Of a stretch of DNA of 64,000 nucleotides, positions 7,384 to 17,466 are shown piece after piece. Made by a program: the position numbers and the translations under genes. This stretch comes from Stappia indica. Its GTDB lineage: Bacteria > Pseudomonadota > Alphaproteobacteria > Rhizobiales > Stappiaceae. The notes beneath the pieces are model-generated. The model saw nothing but the letters and a program-made list of their open reading frames with translations. It did not search any database and was not told where the DNA came from. The stretch covers positions 184,877-248,876 of the forward strand of contig NZ_JAIVMG010000008.1 of NCBI RefSeq assembly GCF_020177335.1, in the 5' to 3' direction. Position 1 is the first letter of the stretch; each line of letters starts with the position of its first letter.

Positions 7384-8616
7384 TCAACCGTGTTTGCTGT
7401 CGGCGCGGCAATTGTCGATGAGCCTGTCATAGATCGCAAGGGTCGCCCCGCACATGGCCTCGCGCGAGAAGCGCGCGCTGACATGCCTGAGCGCCCGTGC
7501 GGTCACGTCAGTGCGGGTCCTGGCGTCGAGCGCCAGCACCTGGGCGAGGGCATCGGCAAGCGCGGACGCATCGCCGGCCGGAACCCGCCAGCCGGTGCGC
7601 GCCTCCTCCGCCACATCGGGCGGGGCGAGCACGGTTTCGCGTGCCCCGCCAAGGTCGGTGGCGATGATCGGCACCGAGGCCGCCTGGGCCTCCACCGCCG
7701 CCCGGCCAAAGGCTTCGGGCTCGGTCGAGGCGACCACCGAGACATCGGCGAGCGCCAGCGCCGCGGCCACATCGTCGCAGTGACCGGGCAACCGTATCCG
7801 GTCGGCGAGCCCTGCCGCTGCGATCCGTGCCTGCAGCATTTGCGAATACTCCCGCCGGCCCTGATCGTCGCCGGCAAGGATCGCGGTCCACGCCGCATCC
7901 GGATGCTCCGTGGCAAGCCGCGCCAAGGCGTCGATCAGCACCGTCTGGCCTTTCCAGCCGGTCAGCCGGGCCAGGTTCAGGATCACCGGCGTGCCGGCCG
8001 CGATCCCCCAGGCCTGCCGCAGGGCGTCGCGGCGGGCGTCGGACACCGCCTGCGGCGCCAGCCCGCCCAGATCCGAGCCGCGGTGGATCACCTTGAGCCG
8101 ATCCGCCGCGAAGGGGTGGCGTTCGGCGATCAGCTCGGCGGTGTAGCGGGAGTTGGCGATCACTGCATCGCCCCGCACCATGACGGAATTGTACAGCCCC
8201 TTCAGCGCGTTGGTCTGCTTGTAGATGCCATGATAGGTGGTGACGAAGGGCCGCGCCGTACGCCGCGCGGCGATCAGCGCCGACCAGGCCGGGGCGCGGG
8301 AGCGCGCATGCAGGAGGTCGACCTGTTCCCGCTCAACGATTCGCGCCAGCGTGCCGGCGTTGCGCCAGATCCGCCAGGGGGATTTCGTCGCCAGCGGCAG
8401 GGTGATGTGCTCCGCCCCCAGTGCCTCCAGCTCCGCCACCAGCCGCCCGCCGGCGGAGGCGACCAGCGCCCGGTGGCCGGCAGAGACCAGCGCGGCGGCG
8501 ATGTCGACGGTGGTCCGTTCCGCGCCGCCGGTTTCCAGCTCCGGGATGATCTGAAGAACGCAATAGGGGAGCACGGCGGGGTCCTTGGCGGGGCCTGTGG
8601 TGGCGGTCTGTCGCAA
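7384..8616 (-). CDS. GT4-family glycosyltransferase
   Basis: A 410-residue GT-B-fold glycosyltransferase. The N-terminal acceptor domain starts LQIIPELETGGAERTTVD, the typical GT4 opening. The C-terminal nucleotide-sugar domain (from about residue 200, GTPVILNLARLTGWKGQ) contains EAFGRAAVE, the E-x7-E motif that holds the donor sugar nucleotide. It probably adds a sugar to a cell-surface polysaccharide or lipid at the cytoplasmic face of the membrane. The gene stands alone, so the pathway is unknown. The first 18 residues lie before the conserved fold and the true start could be slightly downstream. Confidence 0.9.
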   Translation of the reverse strand: MRQTATTGPAKDPAVLPYCVLQIIPELETGGAERTTVDIAAALVSAGHRALVASAGGRLVAELEALGAEHITLPLATKSPWRIWRNAGTLARIVEREQVDLLHARSRAPAWSALIAARRTARPFVTTYHGIYKQTNALKGLYNSVMVRGDAVIANSRYTAELIAERHPFAADRLKVIHRGSDLGGLAPQAVSDARRDALRQAWGIAAGTPVILNLARLTGWKGQTVLIDALARLATEHPDAAWTAILAGDDQGRREYSQMLQARIAAAGLADRIRLPGHCDDVAAALALADVSVVASTEPEAFGRAAVEAQAASVPIIATDLGGARETVLAPPDVAEEARTGWRVPAGDASALADALAQVLALDARTRTDVTARALRHVSARFSREAMCGATLAIYDRLIDNCRADSKHG

Positions 8617-8698
8617 ACGGCGCGATGGAAAGGGCGGGCCTTCTCATCGGCGCGCGCCTGTGCCAAACCCGGCAGCAGGCGAGGCATGGAGGCATAGT

Positions 8699-9505
8699 AT
8701 GTCAGCACCGGAACTGCAATTCATCACGGTTGGCGAGGGCGCGGACGCCCGCCGCATCGCCATCGACCGGGCCGTGGGGACGCCCGATCGCTGCGGCTTT
8801 TTCTGGCTGTCCGGCTTCAAGTCGGACATGGCCGGAACCAAGGCGGAGGAGCTCGCCGGTTTTGCCGCGCAGACCGGCCGGGCGATGACTCGCTTCGACT
8901 ATTCTGGCCATGGCGTGTCGGAAGGCGACTTCGAGGCGGGCACGATTTCCCGCTGGGCGGAGGAGGCGCTGGCGGTGTTCGAGCGCTGCTGCGCCGAGCC
9001 GACGGTCGTGGTCGGCTCCTCCATGGGCGGCTGGATCGCGCTGCTTCTGGCGCGGGCGTTGCGCGCGCGCGGGCAGGCCGTCGCCCCGCTTGCCGGCATG
9101 GTGCTGATCGCTCCGGCGCCGGATTTCACCGAGGAGCTGATGTGGAAGCAGGAGTTCACCGACGAGATTCGCGAGACGATCCTGCGTGAAGGCCGCTTCG
9201 AGCGTCCGTCCGAGTATGACGACAGCCCCTATGTGATCACCCGCGAGCTGATCGAGGATGGTCGCCGCAACCTGCTGTTGGGCGGGGCAGTGGAAACCGG
9301 CTGTCCGGTGACGATCCTGCAGGGCCAGCGCGACGACGCGGTGCCGTGGCAGCACGCCTTGCGATTGGTGGAGTGCCTGGCACGCGACGATGTGACCCTA
9401 ACCCTCGTCAAGGACGGCGATCACCGCCTGTCGCGGCCAGAGGACATGGTCCGGCTGATGGCGGCGGCGGCAAGTCTTGCGGAGGGTGCCGAGGCCGATA
9501 TCTGA
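8699..9505 (+). CDS. Alpha/beta hydrolase (serine esterase/thioesterase-like)
   Basis: A 268-residue alpha/beta-hydrolase. The nucleophile elbow is GSSMGG (Ser about 104). The catalytic Asp lies in QGQRDDAVPW and the His in KDGDHRLSRPED. The oxyanion region FFWLSGFKSDMAGTKA resembles that of ABHD10/palmitoyl-thioesterase-like and BAAT-like hydrolases common in alphaproteobacteria. The substrate is probably an acyl ester or thioester. The ATG at 8699 is used because the residues encoded upstream overlap the divergent glycosyltransferase promoter. It is divergent from the glycosyltransferase gene, 82 nt apart. Confidence 0.9.
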   Translation: MSAPELQFITVGEGADARRIAIDRAVGTPDRCGFFWLSGFKSDMAGTKAEELAGFAAQTGRAMTRFDYSGHGVSEGDFEAGTISRWAEEALAVFERCCAEPTVVVGSSMGGWIALLLARALRARGQAVAPLAGMVLIAPAPDFTEELMWKQEFTDEIRETILREGRFERPSEYDDSPYVITRELIEDGRRNLLLGGAVETGCPVTILQGQRDDAVPWQHALRLVECLARDDVTLTLVKDGDHRLSRPEDMVRLMAAAASLAEGAEADI

Positions 9506-9610
9506 CGAGGGCGCCCGGATTTTCCGCCTCAGGTCATCGCTTTGTCGTATTTCGCGAAAAGGCTTGTCTTGGCATCATCTTTCCATCGGTTCCCAAGCGG
9601 TGAGGATTCC

Positions 9611-10675
9611 ATGACAGGTCGCAAGCATTTCATTCTCGCAATCGACGGCGGCGGTGTGCGCGGGCTGGTGCCCTTGCGGGTTCTGGAAAGCCTCGAAACA
9701 CGGATGCGCGCGCGCGGCAAGTCCGGGCCGCTGCACCGTTATTTCGATCTGATGGCCGGCACCTCCACCGGCGGCCTGATCGTCGCCGGCCTCAGCGCGC
9801 CGAAACCGGACGACATGAGCGGTGCCCCGGCGGCGACCGTCGAGGAGTTGCGCCGCTTTTTCGAGGTGGAGGCTCGCGAGGTGTTCCACCGTCGGCGGCT
9901 GCTGGAGCGCCTTGTCACCAATCCGCTGGCCCTGTTCGATCAGCGCTATGACGAACGTCCTCTGGAGCGGCTGCTCAAGGCCCGGTTCGGCTGGACCTCG
10001 ATTGCCTCGGCGCTGACCCATGTGGTGCTGACCGCCTATGACATGGAGGCGCGCGAGGCGGTGTTCATGACCAACGGGCGCCAGAGCGACGGCAGCCGTC
10101 CGGATGATTTCTATATCTGGCAGGCAGTGCGTGCGACCACCGCCGCGCCGGTGTATTTCGAGCCGGCGAAGGTGGAAAATCTCACCCAAGGCACCGATCA
10201 GGTGCTGGTCGACGGCGGAGTGTTCCTCAACAACCCGGTGCTCACCGCCTATGTGGAAGGGCGCAAGCTCGGCTGGCGGCCCGAGGATATGGTGATCCTG
10301 TCGTTGGGCACCGGCGCGCGCCGTCACCGTGGCTACAGTTACGAGGAGGCTGCCGGCTGGGGTGCGCTTGGCTGGCTGTCGCCGGCAAATGACACACCGC
10401 TGCAGTCGGTGCTGTCGCATGGTCAGGCTACCACTGCCGCTTACCAGGCCGACTGGCTGCTGCCGGAGGCTGGCGTTGCCGAGGTGATCCGCCTCGATGG
10501 CGACTTGCCGCGCGCGGCCGAGGCGATCGACAACACCCGGCCGGGCAACATCATCGAGCTCAACGGCGTCGCCGACCGGATCATTCGCGACAACACCGAA
10601 TTGCTCGACCGGCTTGCCGGGGAAATCTCCGAGCGGAGCGACTGGACCGCCGGGGGGCTGTCGCAGCATGGTTAA
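9611..10675 (+). CDS. Patatin-like phospholipase
   Basis: A 354-residue patatin-domain lipid acyl hydrolase. The oxyanion loop is DGGGVRG near residue 14, the nucleophile motif is GTSTGG (Ser about 55), and the catalytic Asp is in DGGVFLNNP. All elements of the Ser-Asp dyad are intact. It probably releases fatty acids from membrane phospholipids. No signal peptide is seen. The ATG at 9611, after GGTGAGGA, places the start just before the fold; an in-frame start at 9542 would add 23 residues without homology. No cyclic-nucleotide synthase sits nearby, so a CBASS effector role is not supported. Confidence 0.9.
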   Translation: MTGRKHFILAIDGGGVRGLVPLRVLESLETRMRARGKSGPLHRYFDLMAGTSTGGLIVAGLSAPKPDDMSGAPAATVEELRRFFEVEAREVFHRRRLLERLVTNPLALFDQRYDERPLERLLKARFGWTSIASALTHVVLTAYDMEAREAVFMTNGRQSDGSRPDDFYIWQAVRATTAAPVYFEPAKVENLTQGTDQVLVDGGVFLNNPVLTAYVEGRKLGWRPEDMVILSLGTGARRHRGYSYEEAAGWGALGWLSPANDTPLQSVLSHGQATTAAYQADWLLPEAGVAEVIRLDGDLPRAAEAIDNTRPGNIIELNGVADRIIRDNTELLDRLAGEISERSDWTAGGLSQHG

Positions 10676-10774
10676 CCGAGTGTAAACGCCTCGGTGCGAC
10701 ACTTGCATGAGCGCTCTTCAAGCCCCGCCCTTCCGGGCAAGAAGCAGCCGCACGCAGGTGGGGGTGAGGGAGAG

Positions 10775-11968
10775 ATGCGGATGTCCCGGTTCCATCACGC
10801 ACAGGAGATCCGCCGGAGAGCCGGTGTGACAGGCCGCGCGGCCGCACTCTGTCTGGCGCTTGCCGGCGGGGGAGCGGTTGCGTCATCGGCGCTGGCGGAC
10901 ACGCCGTTGCCGCGCGCCAAGCCCTCGGCCGATATCGCTCGGCTCGTTGCCACCTCCACCATTACGCCGGCGGCGCTGATGCCCGTGACTGTCGCCCCGG
11001 GCGAGGTTCCCCGGACGCAGGGCAGGGGCGAGGCGCAACTGGCGGCGGTGCCGCTGCCGGTGCCGGCACCGCAGAGCCGCCCGCCCGCCAGCTCTCCTGC
11101 TGCGCCGGTGGTCCGCGAGGGGGCCTTCAAACGTCCGTCCCGCAAGGCGGTGGCCAAGACCTATTTCGGCGCCCGGACCACGCCGGCGCCGCTCGCCGCC
11201 CGCTCCATCGGCTCCTACGCCAAGGGTTGCCTGGCCGGGGGGCGTGCCCTGGCGATCAATGGGCCGAGCTGGCAGGTGATGCGCCTGTCACGCAACCGCA
11301 ACTGGGGCCATCCTGAGCTGATCGAGTTTCTGGAGAGCCTTGCCGCCGATGCGCCCAGGCTCGGCTGGAATGGGCTTCTCGTCGGCGATCTGGCACAGCC
11401 GCGCGGCGGGCCGATGCTGTCCGGTCACGCCAGCCATCAGATCGGCCTGGATGCGGATATCTGGCTGACGCCGATGCCGGACCGGGTGTTGACCCGCCAG
11501 GAGCGCGAGGAGATTTCCGCCGTCTCCATGCTCAAGGGGCCGTCGAACCTGAAGAACGCCGACCGGGGCGTCGATCCGGCGAAATGGACCGCCTCCCGCG
11601 CCCGGCTGATCCGCCGCGCCGCCAGCGATCCGCGCGTGGCCCGCATCTTCGTTCACCCGGGCATCAAGCAGGCGCTGTGCCGCTTCGAGACCGGCAATCG
11701 CGGCTGGCTGCGCAAGGTCCGGCCGTGGTGGGGCCATCACTATCATTTCCACGTGCGCATGACGTGTCCTGCGGGGAGTGCCGGCTGCAAGGACCAGAAT
11801 CCGCCGCCGCCCGGCGATGGTTGCGGCAAGGAGCTGGCCTGGTGGCTGTCCGACGAGCCCTGGGTGCCGAAAAAGCCGGTGAAACCGTCGAAACCGGCGA
11901 AGAAAAAACCCGGGCTGACCCTCGCCGCCCTGCCCGATGCCTGCATGGATGTGCTGATGGCGCGCTAG
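10775..11968 (+). CDS. mepA: Penicillin-insensitive murein endopeptidase (MepA, M74)
   Basis: A 397-residue secreted peptidase. Residues 1 to about 40 form a signal peptide with a twin-arginine-like RRRAGVTGRAA segment before a hydrophobic stretch ending ALAD. A proline/alanine-rich linker follows, then the LAS-fold MepA domain (about 130-340) with SGHASHQIGLDADIW (zinc His and Asp), IFVHPGIKQALC and HHYHFHVRM (zinc His). It cleaves D-Ala-mDAP cross-links of peptidoglycan in the periplasm. The lysine/proline-rich tail (KKPVKPSKPAKKKPG) is unusual but common in rhizobial homologues. The ATG at 10775 is chosen for its GAGGGAGAG site and for a sensible signal peptide. Confidence 0.93.
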   Translation: MRMSRFHHAQEIRRRAGVTGRAAALCLALAGGGAVASSALADTPLPRAKPSADIARLVATSTITPAALMPVTVAPGEVPRTQGRGEAQLAAVPLPVPAPQSRPPASSPAAPVVREGAFKRPSRKAVAKTYFGARTTPAPLAARSIGSYAKGCLAGGRALAINGPSWQVMRLSRNRNWGHPELIEFLESLAADAPRLGWNGLLVGDLAQPRGGPMLSGHASHQIGLDADIWLTPMPDRVLTRQEREEISAVSMLKGPSNLKNADRGVDPAKWTASRARLIRRAASDPRVARIFVHPGIKQALCRFETGNRGWLRKVRPWWGHHYHFHVRMTCPAGSAGCKDQNPPPPGDGCGKELAWWLSDEPWVPKKPVKPSKPAKKKPGLTLAALPDACMDVLMAR

Positions 11969-12042
11969 AGGGGGCACTAATCCCCGTTGTGCCTGCGTGA
12001 AACCCCTTTGCGCTTGCGTGCGGCGATGGTAAACGGGCGCGC

Positions 12043-13848
12043 ATGAGCACCAAGACCATCTCCGATATCCGCAACTTTTCCATCGTCGCCCATATCGACC
12101 ATGGCAAGTCGACATTGGCCGACCGCCTGATCCAGATGACCGGGACGCTGACGACCCGTGAGATGAAGGAGCAGGTGCTCGATTCGATGGACATCGAGCG
12201 CGAACGCGGCATCACCATCAAGGCGCAGACCGTGCGCCTGATCTACACCGCCAAGGACGGGCAGCAATACAAGCTGAACCTGATCGACACCCCGGGCCAT
12301 GTCGACTTCGCCTATGAGGTGTCGCGCTCGCTGGCCGCCTGCGAGGGCTCGCTGCTGGTGGTCGACGCCAGCCAGGGCGTCGAGGCGCAGACGCTGGCCA
12401 ATGTCTATCAGGCGATCGACAACGATCACGAGATCGTCCCGGTGCTGAACAAGGTCGATCTGCCGGCGGCCGAGCCGGACCGTGTCAAGGAGCAGATCGA
12501 GGACGTGATCGGCCTCGATGCGTCCGATGCGGTGATGATCTCGGCCAAGACCGGGCTTGGCGTCGACGAGGTGCTGGAAGCCATCGTCACCCGCCTGCCG
12601 GCGCCGCAGGGCGATCCGGATGCGCCGCTCAAGGCGCTGCTGGTCGACAGCTGGTACGACGCCTATCTCGGCGTGATGGTGCTGGTGCGCATCATCGATG
12701 GCCGGTTGAAGAAGGGCCAGAAGATCAAGATGATGGGCACTGGCGCCTCCTATGAGGTGGACCGGGTCGGCGTGATGACGCCGAAGTTCCTGACCATCGA
12801 CGACCTCGGCCCCGGCGAAATCGGCGTTCTCACCGCCTCGATCAAGGAAGTGGCCGATACCCGTGTCGGCGACACCATCACCGATGACCGCAAGCCCTGT
12901 GCCGAGGCGCTGGCCGGGTTCAAGCCGGCGCAGCCGGTGGTGTTCTGCGGGCTGTTCCCGGTCGATGCCAACGACTTCGAGGATCTGCGCGCGGCCATGG
13001 GCAAGCTGCGGCTGAACGATGCCTCTTTCTCGTTCGAGATGGAGACCTCGGCGGCGCTGGGCTTTGGCTTCCGTTGTGGCTTCCTCGGCCTGTTGCATCT
13101 GGAAATCATTCAGGAGCGGCTGGAGCGCGAGTTCGATCTCGACCTGATCGCCACTGCGCCGTCGGTGGTCTACCGGATGCATCTGACCGACGACACCTTG
13201 CAGGAGCTGCACAACCCGGCGGACATGCCCGATCCGGTGAAGATCGCCAGCATCGAGGAACCGTGGATCCGCGCCACCATCATGACCCCCGACGAGTATC
13301 TCGGGGCGATCCTGACCCTCTGCCAGGAGCGGCGCGGCGTGCAGGTCGATCTGAACTACGTCGGCAGCCGGGCGATGGTCACCTATGACCTGCCGCTGAA
13401 CGAGGTGGTGTTCGATTTCTACGACCGGCTGAAGTCGATCTCCAAGGGCTATGCCTCGTTCGACTATCAGATCACCGATTATCGCGAGGGCGATCTGGTG
13501 AAGATGTCGATCCTCGTCAATGCGGAACCGGTGGATGCGCTGTCGGTGCTGGTGCACCGGTCGCAGGCCGACCGTCGCGGCCGGGCCATGTGCGAGAAGC
13601 TCAAGGACCTGATCCCCCGGCACATGTTCAAGATCCCGATCCAGGCCGCCATCGGCGCCCGGGTGATCGCGCGCGAAACCATTGCCGCCCTGCGCAAGGA
13701 CGTCACCGCCAAATGTTACGGCGGCGATGCCACCCGAAAGCGCAAGCTTCTGGAGAAGCAGAAGGAAGGCAAGAAGAAGATGCGCCAGTTCGGCAAGGTG
13801 GAGATCCCGCAGGAAGCCTTCATCAAGGCCCTGAAGATGGATTCCTGA
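12043..13848 (+). CDS. lepA: Elongation factor 4 (back-translocase LepA)
   Basis: A 601-residue translational GTPase of normal length. The G domain has AHIDHGKST (P-loop), the DTPGH G3 motif and NKVD (G4). It is followed by domains II, III and V and the LepA-specific C-terminal domain ([40 protein letters not shown]). EF4 binds stalled ribosomes and promotes back-translocation or assembly-related remodelling under ionic stress. It sits between mepA and the convergent radical SAM gene, with only 27 nt before the latter's stop. Confidence 0.98.
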   Translation: MSTKTISDIRNFSIVAHIDHGKSTLADRLIQMTGTLTTREMKEQVLDSMDIERERGITIKAQTVRLIYTAKDGQQYKLNLIDTPGHVDFAYEVSRSLAACEGSLLVVDASQGVEAQTLANVYQAIDNDHEIVPVLNKVDLPAAEPDRVKEQIEDVIGLDASDAVMISAKTGLGVDEVLEAIVTRLPAPQGDPDAPLKALLVDSWYDAYLGVMVLVRIIDGRLKKGQKIKMMGTGASYEVDRVGVMTPKFLTIDDLGPGEIGVLTASIKEVADTRVGDTITDDRKPCAEALAGFKPAQPVVFCGLFPVDANDFEDLRAAMGKLRLNDASFSFEMETSAALGFGFRCGFLGLLHLEIIQERLEREFDLDLIATAPSVVYRMHLTDDTLQELHNPADMPDPVKIASIEEPWIRATIMTPDEYLGAILTLCQERRGVQVDLNYVGSRAMVTYDLPLNEVVFDFYDRLKSISKGYASFDYQITDYREGDLVKMSILVNAEPVDALSVLVHRSQADRRGRAMCEKLKDLIPRHMFKIPIQAAIGARVIARETIAALRKDVTAKCYGGDATRKRKLLEKQKEGKKKMRQFGKVEIPQEAFIKALKMDS

Positions 13849-13875
13849 GTAGTATCGGCGTGGCGCTGTCGCGGC

Positions 13876-15480
13876 CTATTCGGCGGCGACCAGCGCCGGC
13901 CGTTGCCACGCGCCGCTTTCGATCTCCGCGATCTGCCGGTCGATCTGCTCCAGGACAAAGCGCGCGAACGGGCCAAGGTGGACATAGAGCGCCACCATCT
14001 GCAGCATCGGATTGAGCGCGCGCGGATTGCGCAGCAAGGTGTGGCCGATCATCCGCCACAGATGGCTGCGGTGGGCGGGGTGCTTGCGCGTGATCGACCA
14101 GATCAGCCGGCCCAGCTTCTTGAGATCGGAGCCGAGACGGGCGTTGAGCATGTCGCCATTGGGCCCGCTCATGTCCAGAAGCGACACCAGCTTGCGCAAC
14201 CGGGCGAAATAGGCCTCCGGTGCATAGACCCGGGCGATCACCTTGCGATAATCGGCGAGGATTTCGGCGCGCGGCCGCAGGGTCTCGAAGTTGAGCCCGG
14301 CTGTGCATTGGTCGCCGACCTGATGTTCGGGGTCGGCCACGTCGAATTCGGCGTGAAGCCGCCCCTGCGCCGCCAGCCTCCGAGTGAGCTGGGTGGTGGG
14401 CAGGGCATAGAGCAGCCCGGCCATGGCAACCGGCACGGCCGCCTCCTCGATCAAGCCGGCAATCTCGTCGGCCACCCGGTCGCTTTCCTCATCGAAGCCG
14501 ACGATGAAGCCGCCGACTACGAAGATGCCCGCCTCATAGACCTTGCGCACGCTGGCGGCGATGTCGCGGCGGGTGTTCTGCTTCTTGCGCGTAGCGGTGA
14601 GAACATCCGGATCGGGGCTTTCGATACCGATGAACACGACGAAGAAGCCGGCCTGCTGCATCATCGTTAGCAGGGCCTTGTCGTCGGCCAGGTTGAGCGA
14701 GGCTTCGGTCGACAGTTCGAACGGGTGCTTGTGGGCCTTCTGCCAGGCGATCAGCTCCGGCAGGAACGCCTTCACCGCTTTCTTGTTGCCGATCAGATTG
14801 TCATCGACGAAATCCACATGGCCGCGATAGCCGAGATCGTAGAGCGCCTGCAGCTCGCGCAGGATCTGCGCATTGGTCTTGGTGCGCGGCTTGCGCCCGT
14901 AAAGCTCGATGATGTCGCAAAATTCGCAGGTGAACGGACAGCCGCGTGAATACTGAACGTTGACCTGAACGTAATTGTCGAAATTCAAAAGGTCGAAGCG
15001 CGGCACCGGTGTCTGGGTGACGTCGGTCTTGAATTTCTCCGCCTCGAAAGTGCCCGCGCGCTCGCCCCGCTCGAAGGCGGCGATGAAGCGCGGCAAGACC
15101 TCTTCCGCCTCGCCGAGTACCCGGAAGTCGGCGTCGCCGTACTGCTCCGGGCTTGAGGTCACGTCGGGGCCGCCGACCACGACCGGAACCCCCGCGCTTC
15201 GGCATTTCGCGATGATCGTCTGCACATCCGACTGTTGCGGCAGCATGCCGCCGGTGAAGACGATATCCGCTGACCGGATGTCGTCCTCCGCCAGCGTGTC
15301 GGTGTTGCGGTCGATCAGCCGCACGCTCCAGCTGTCCGGCAGCATTGCCGCGACCGTGATCAGCCCGAGCGGTGGGGCGGGGTATTTCGCGCCGACCAGT
15401 TCGCAGGTGCTGCGGTAGTTCCAGAAGGACCCAGCCTGAAAGCGGGGGTAGACCATCAGCACGTTGATGTCGGTCGGCAT
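13876..15480 (-). CDS. B12-binding-domain radical SAM protein (DUF4070-type)
   Basis: A 534-residue protein with an N-terminal cobalamin-binding Rossmann-like domain (about 1-170, with VVVGGPDVTSSPEQYG). The radical SAM core starts at CPFTCEFCDII, where C-x3-C-x2-C holds the [4Fe-4S] cluster. A C-terminal helical DUF4070-like region follows. Class B-type radical SAM enzymes of this layout methylate or rearrange unreactive carbons of lipids and natural products; the target here is unknown. The ATG at 15480 follows GGGA with good spacing, and the family N-terminus INVLMVYPRF begins four residues later. No pathway partner is adjacent. Confidence 0.88.
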   Translation of the reverse strand: MPTDINVLMVYPRFQAGSFWNYRSTCELVGAKYPAPPLGLITVAAMLPDSWSVRLIDRNTDTLAEDDIRSADIVFTGGMLPQQSDVQTIIAKCRSAGVPVVVGGPDVTSSPEQYGDADFRVLGEAEEVLPRFIAAFERGERAGTFEAEKFKTDVTQTPVPRFDLLNFDNYVQVNVQYSRGCPFTCEFCDIIELYGRKPRTKTNAQILRELQALYDLGYRGHVDFVDDNLIGNKKAVKAFLPELIAWQKAHKHPFELSTEASLNLADDKALLTMMQQAGFFVVFIGIESPDPDVLTATRKKQNTRRDIAASVRKVYEAGIFVVGGFIVGFDEESDRVADEIAGLIEEAAVPVAMAGLLYALPTTQLTRRLAAQGRLHAEFDVADPEHQVGDQCTAGLNFETLRPRAEILADYRKVIARVYAPEAYFARLRKLVSLLDMSGPNGDMLNARLGSDLKKLGRLIWSITRKHPAHRSHLWRMIGHTLLRNPRALNPMLQMVALYVHLGPFARFVLEQIDRQIAEIESGAWQRPALVAAE

Positions 15481-15920
15481 CGTGGTCTCCCATGTCGGGG
15501 CATTGCAAGGCATGCCGGTCTCCGTGTCGGTCGGCACGCTGTCGTTGAGGCACGTTAACAAAACTTCCGTGAAAATACAGACCGAAAACGGCAGGACTCC
15601 ACGCGGGAGGTGTGCCCGCCAGGTCTTTTTATGCATCGGTCTGACGGGAGCTATTGCAATTTGCAGAACAGTCACCATTTCTTAACAGTGATTGTTCATA
15701 AGTATTCGGCGCATTCGGAACCGGTAAGGTTTCCGCGGTCGGGCGACCCGATTTTCTACCCGGGCACGGCTGCTTCCGAAAATTCGCGTTTTCAGGCCCC
15801 GCAAGGGCCGGACCTCCGTCCGGTCTCATGTGCGGTGTGGCTGAGGACTGGCGGTGCCGGAAGGGATGGGCAATTGCCAAAAAAGCACAATGCCAAGAAA
15901 GCAGAAGAAAGAGACTTGAA
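15481..15920. other. Divergent intergenic region (radical SAM / cold-shock-like)
   Basis: 440 nt without a credible gene. It must hold the promoter of the radical SAM gene and the leader of the small cold-shock-like gene. A hairpin GGCCGGAC (15806-15813) / GTCCGGTC (15818-15825) lies about 100 nt before the latter. The last 60 nt are A-rich and unstructured, which favours translation initiation. A long structured 5' leader would fit cold-shock-type regulation, but that is inference. Confidence 0.4.
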
Positions 15921-16121
15921 ATGCAGCTTGGAAATGTAAAGTGGTTCGATATCGGCACCGGTGTCGGACAGATTGAAGCGGACGAAGGCGACTTCGTTCA
16001 TGTGGGCATTGATGTGGTTCGCCGTGCCGGCGAGGCAACGCTGCGCGAAGGCCAGTTGGTTGTCTATGACCTGGAATACGCGAAGGGCCGTTCGGTCGCC
16101 GACAACCTGCGCGTTCTCTGA
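15921..16121 (+). CDS. Divergent cold-shock-domain-like small protein
   Basis: A 66-residue protein that aligns along its whole length with CspA-type cold-shock domains. It has GNVKWFD at the start, FVHVGIDVVRRAG in the middle and LREGQLVVYDLE near the C-terminus, ending SVADNLRVL. The RNP1 motif, normally KGYGFI, reads TGVGQI, so two aromatic residues that stack on nucleic-acid bases are missing. The loop before RNP2 is shorter by two residues. It may be a nucleic-acid-binding OB-fold protein of altered specificity, or no longer bind RNA. The ATG at 15921 follows AGAAAGAGA. Confidence 0.75.
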   Translation: MQLGNVKWFDIGTGVGQIEADEGDFVHVGIDVVRRAGEATLREGQLVVYDLEYAKGRSVADNLRVL

Positions 16122-16260
16122 ACCGGAAACGAGCTGTCCCGGACCGGACAAGGTCTCCGGGGCGGATAGGACTGACCTCTTGAACTGATGCATCGAGGGC
16201 AGCTCCGTGAGAGCGCCAGATGCCGGAAACGGGGCGCCGTGCGTGTGAAGCACGCCGCCT

Positions 16261-17466
16261 TCAGTTTCCCCCGCCCGCCGGCGTGGATCGCGCCCGGGCC
16301 GACATCTTCCGCAACCGCACCATCGCCACCAGGCCAAACGCAGGGCCGAGCGCCAGAAGGGCCAGCATGACCGGCCAGCCGAGCGCTTCGGCCAGCATTG
16401 GTGTTGCCTGCACGGTGATGAAGCTCAAGGTAAAGCCAAGCGCGGTTTGCAGGGTCATCAGACTGCCGGCTTGCTCTGGCGGTGCATGATCGGCCACCAG
16501 CGCGGAAAACTGCGCGGAATCCGGAATGATCGAAAACCCCCAGACAAGGAAGATCGCGCCGACCAGCAGCGGCGCGCCGCCGAAGCTGAGTGCCGCGGCA
16601 ATGGCGCAGGTGCCGCTGGTCGCAAGTGCGGCAATGGCGACGTTCTCCTTGCCGATCCGGTCGGCGATCCAGCCAGCGCCGATACAGGCGCAGCCCCCTG
16701 CGGCGATCGCGGCGAAGGTGACGATGCGCGCCCATGCCAGCGCCTCGCCGCCCTCAAGAGTGAGGGCGAAGGACGCGGTCATGGCGGCGACCGCCCAGGT
16801 CCACACCGCATAGAGCTCCCACATATGGCCGAGATAGCCCGCATAGGCGAGGCGGATGCCCCGGTTGGTCCAGGCGGAGGCAATGACGCTCGGGTCGAAC
16901 CGGGCGGCGCTGGCGTGGTGCGGGCCAAGCCGGACCAGCAGCGCCAGGCCGGCGGCGGCGAGCGCAGCCAGCGAGGCGGTGATGACCGTTGCCCGCCAAT
17001 TGGCGCCGCCGGCAAAGGAGATCAGATACGGCGCGGCTGAGCCGAGTGTTACGGCGCCGACCAGAAGGCCGACGAGAAATCCCCGGTCGCGCACCCCCCA
17101 GCCAACCGCGATCTTCATGCCCACCGGATAGACGCCGGCAAGCAGCGCGCCGGTGGCCATCCTTGCGGCAATCGCCGCGCTGCCGCCGATGGGCAGCACC
17201 AGAAGGCTGGCGTTGACCAGTGCGGCCAGTGCCGCACAGGCGGCGAACAGACGGCTGGGGTGGATCCGGTCGGGCAGGCCAAGCACCGCCGAGGTCAGCG
17301 CTCCGATGACGAAGCCGATTTGCACCCCGCTCGACAGCAGCGCCTGGCGCAGGCTGGACACCGGCGCCTCGCGCAGCATCTCCGGCAGGATCGCCGCCGA
17401 GACGAACCACAGGGAAAGGGCGGCCACCACGGCAATGGCCAGCAAGGTGAGGGCGGTGGTCTTGAT
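16261..17466 (-). CDS. MFS-type transporter
   Basis: A roughly 400-residue protein with about twelve hydrophobic segments and the loop-2/3 arginine-aspartate motif region ([27 protein letters not shown]) of the major facilitator superfamily, inner membrane. The substrate is unknown. The start is uncertain. The first usable standard codon is TTG at 17445, which has no ribosome site. Seven codons upstream an ATC at 17464-17466 lies exactly 8 nt after an AGGAG (17475-17479, minus strand), giving an N-terminus [15 protein letters not shown] give the longer form tentatively. The next upstream gene, glpK, is divergent. Confidence 0.8.
   Translation of the reverse strand: MKTTALTLLAIAVVAALSLWFVSAAILPEMLREAPVSSLRQALLSSGVQIGFVIGALTSAVLGLPDRIHPSRLFAACAALAALVNASLLVLPIGGSAAIAARMATGALLAGVYPVGMKIAVGWGVRDRGFLVGLLVGAVTLGSAAPYLISFAGGANWRATVITASLAALAAAGLALLVRLGPHHASAARFDPSVIASAWTNRGIRLAYAGYLGHMWELYAVWTWAVAAMTASFALTLEGGEALAWARIVTFAAIAAGGCACIGAGWIADRIGKENVAIAALATSGTCAIAAALSFGGAPLLVGAIFLVWGFSIIPDSAQFSALVADHAPPEQAGSLMTLQTALGFTLSFITVQATPMLAEALGWPVMLALLALGPAFGLVAMVRLRKMSARARSTPAGGGN

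Noticed and set aside
9611..10675. Patatin phospholipase as a CBASS or other anti-phage effector
   Set aside because: No cyclic-nucleotide synthase, ubiquitin-like or other defence gene lies nearby; neighbours are an esterase-like hydrolase and mepA. A general lipid hydrolase is simpler.
11977..13623. A minus-strand open frame of about 550 codons opposite lepA
   Set aside because: It lies wholly across a conserved GTPase gene and has His/Arg-rich composition without family motifs.
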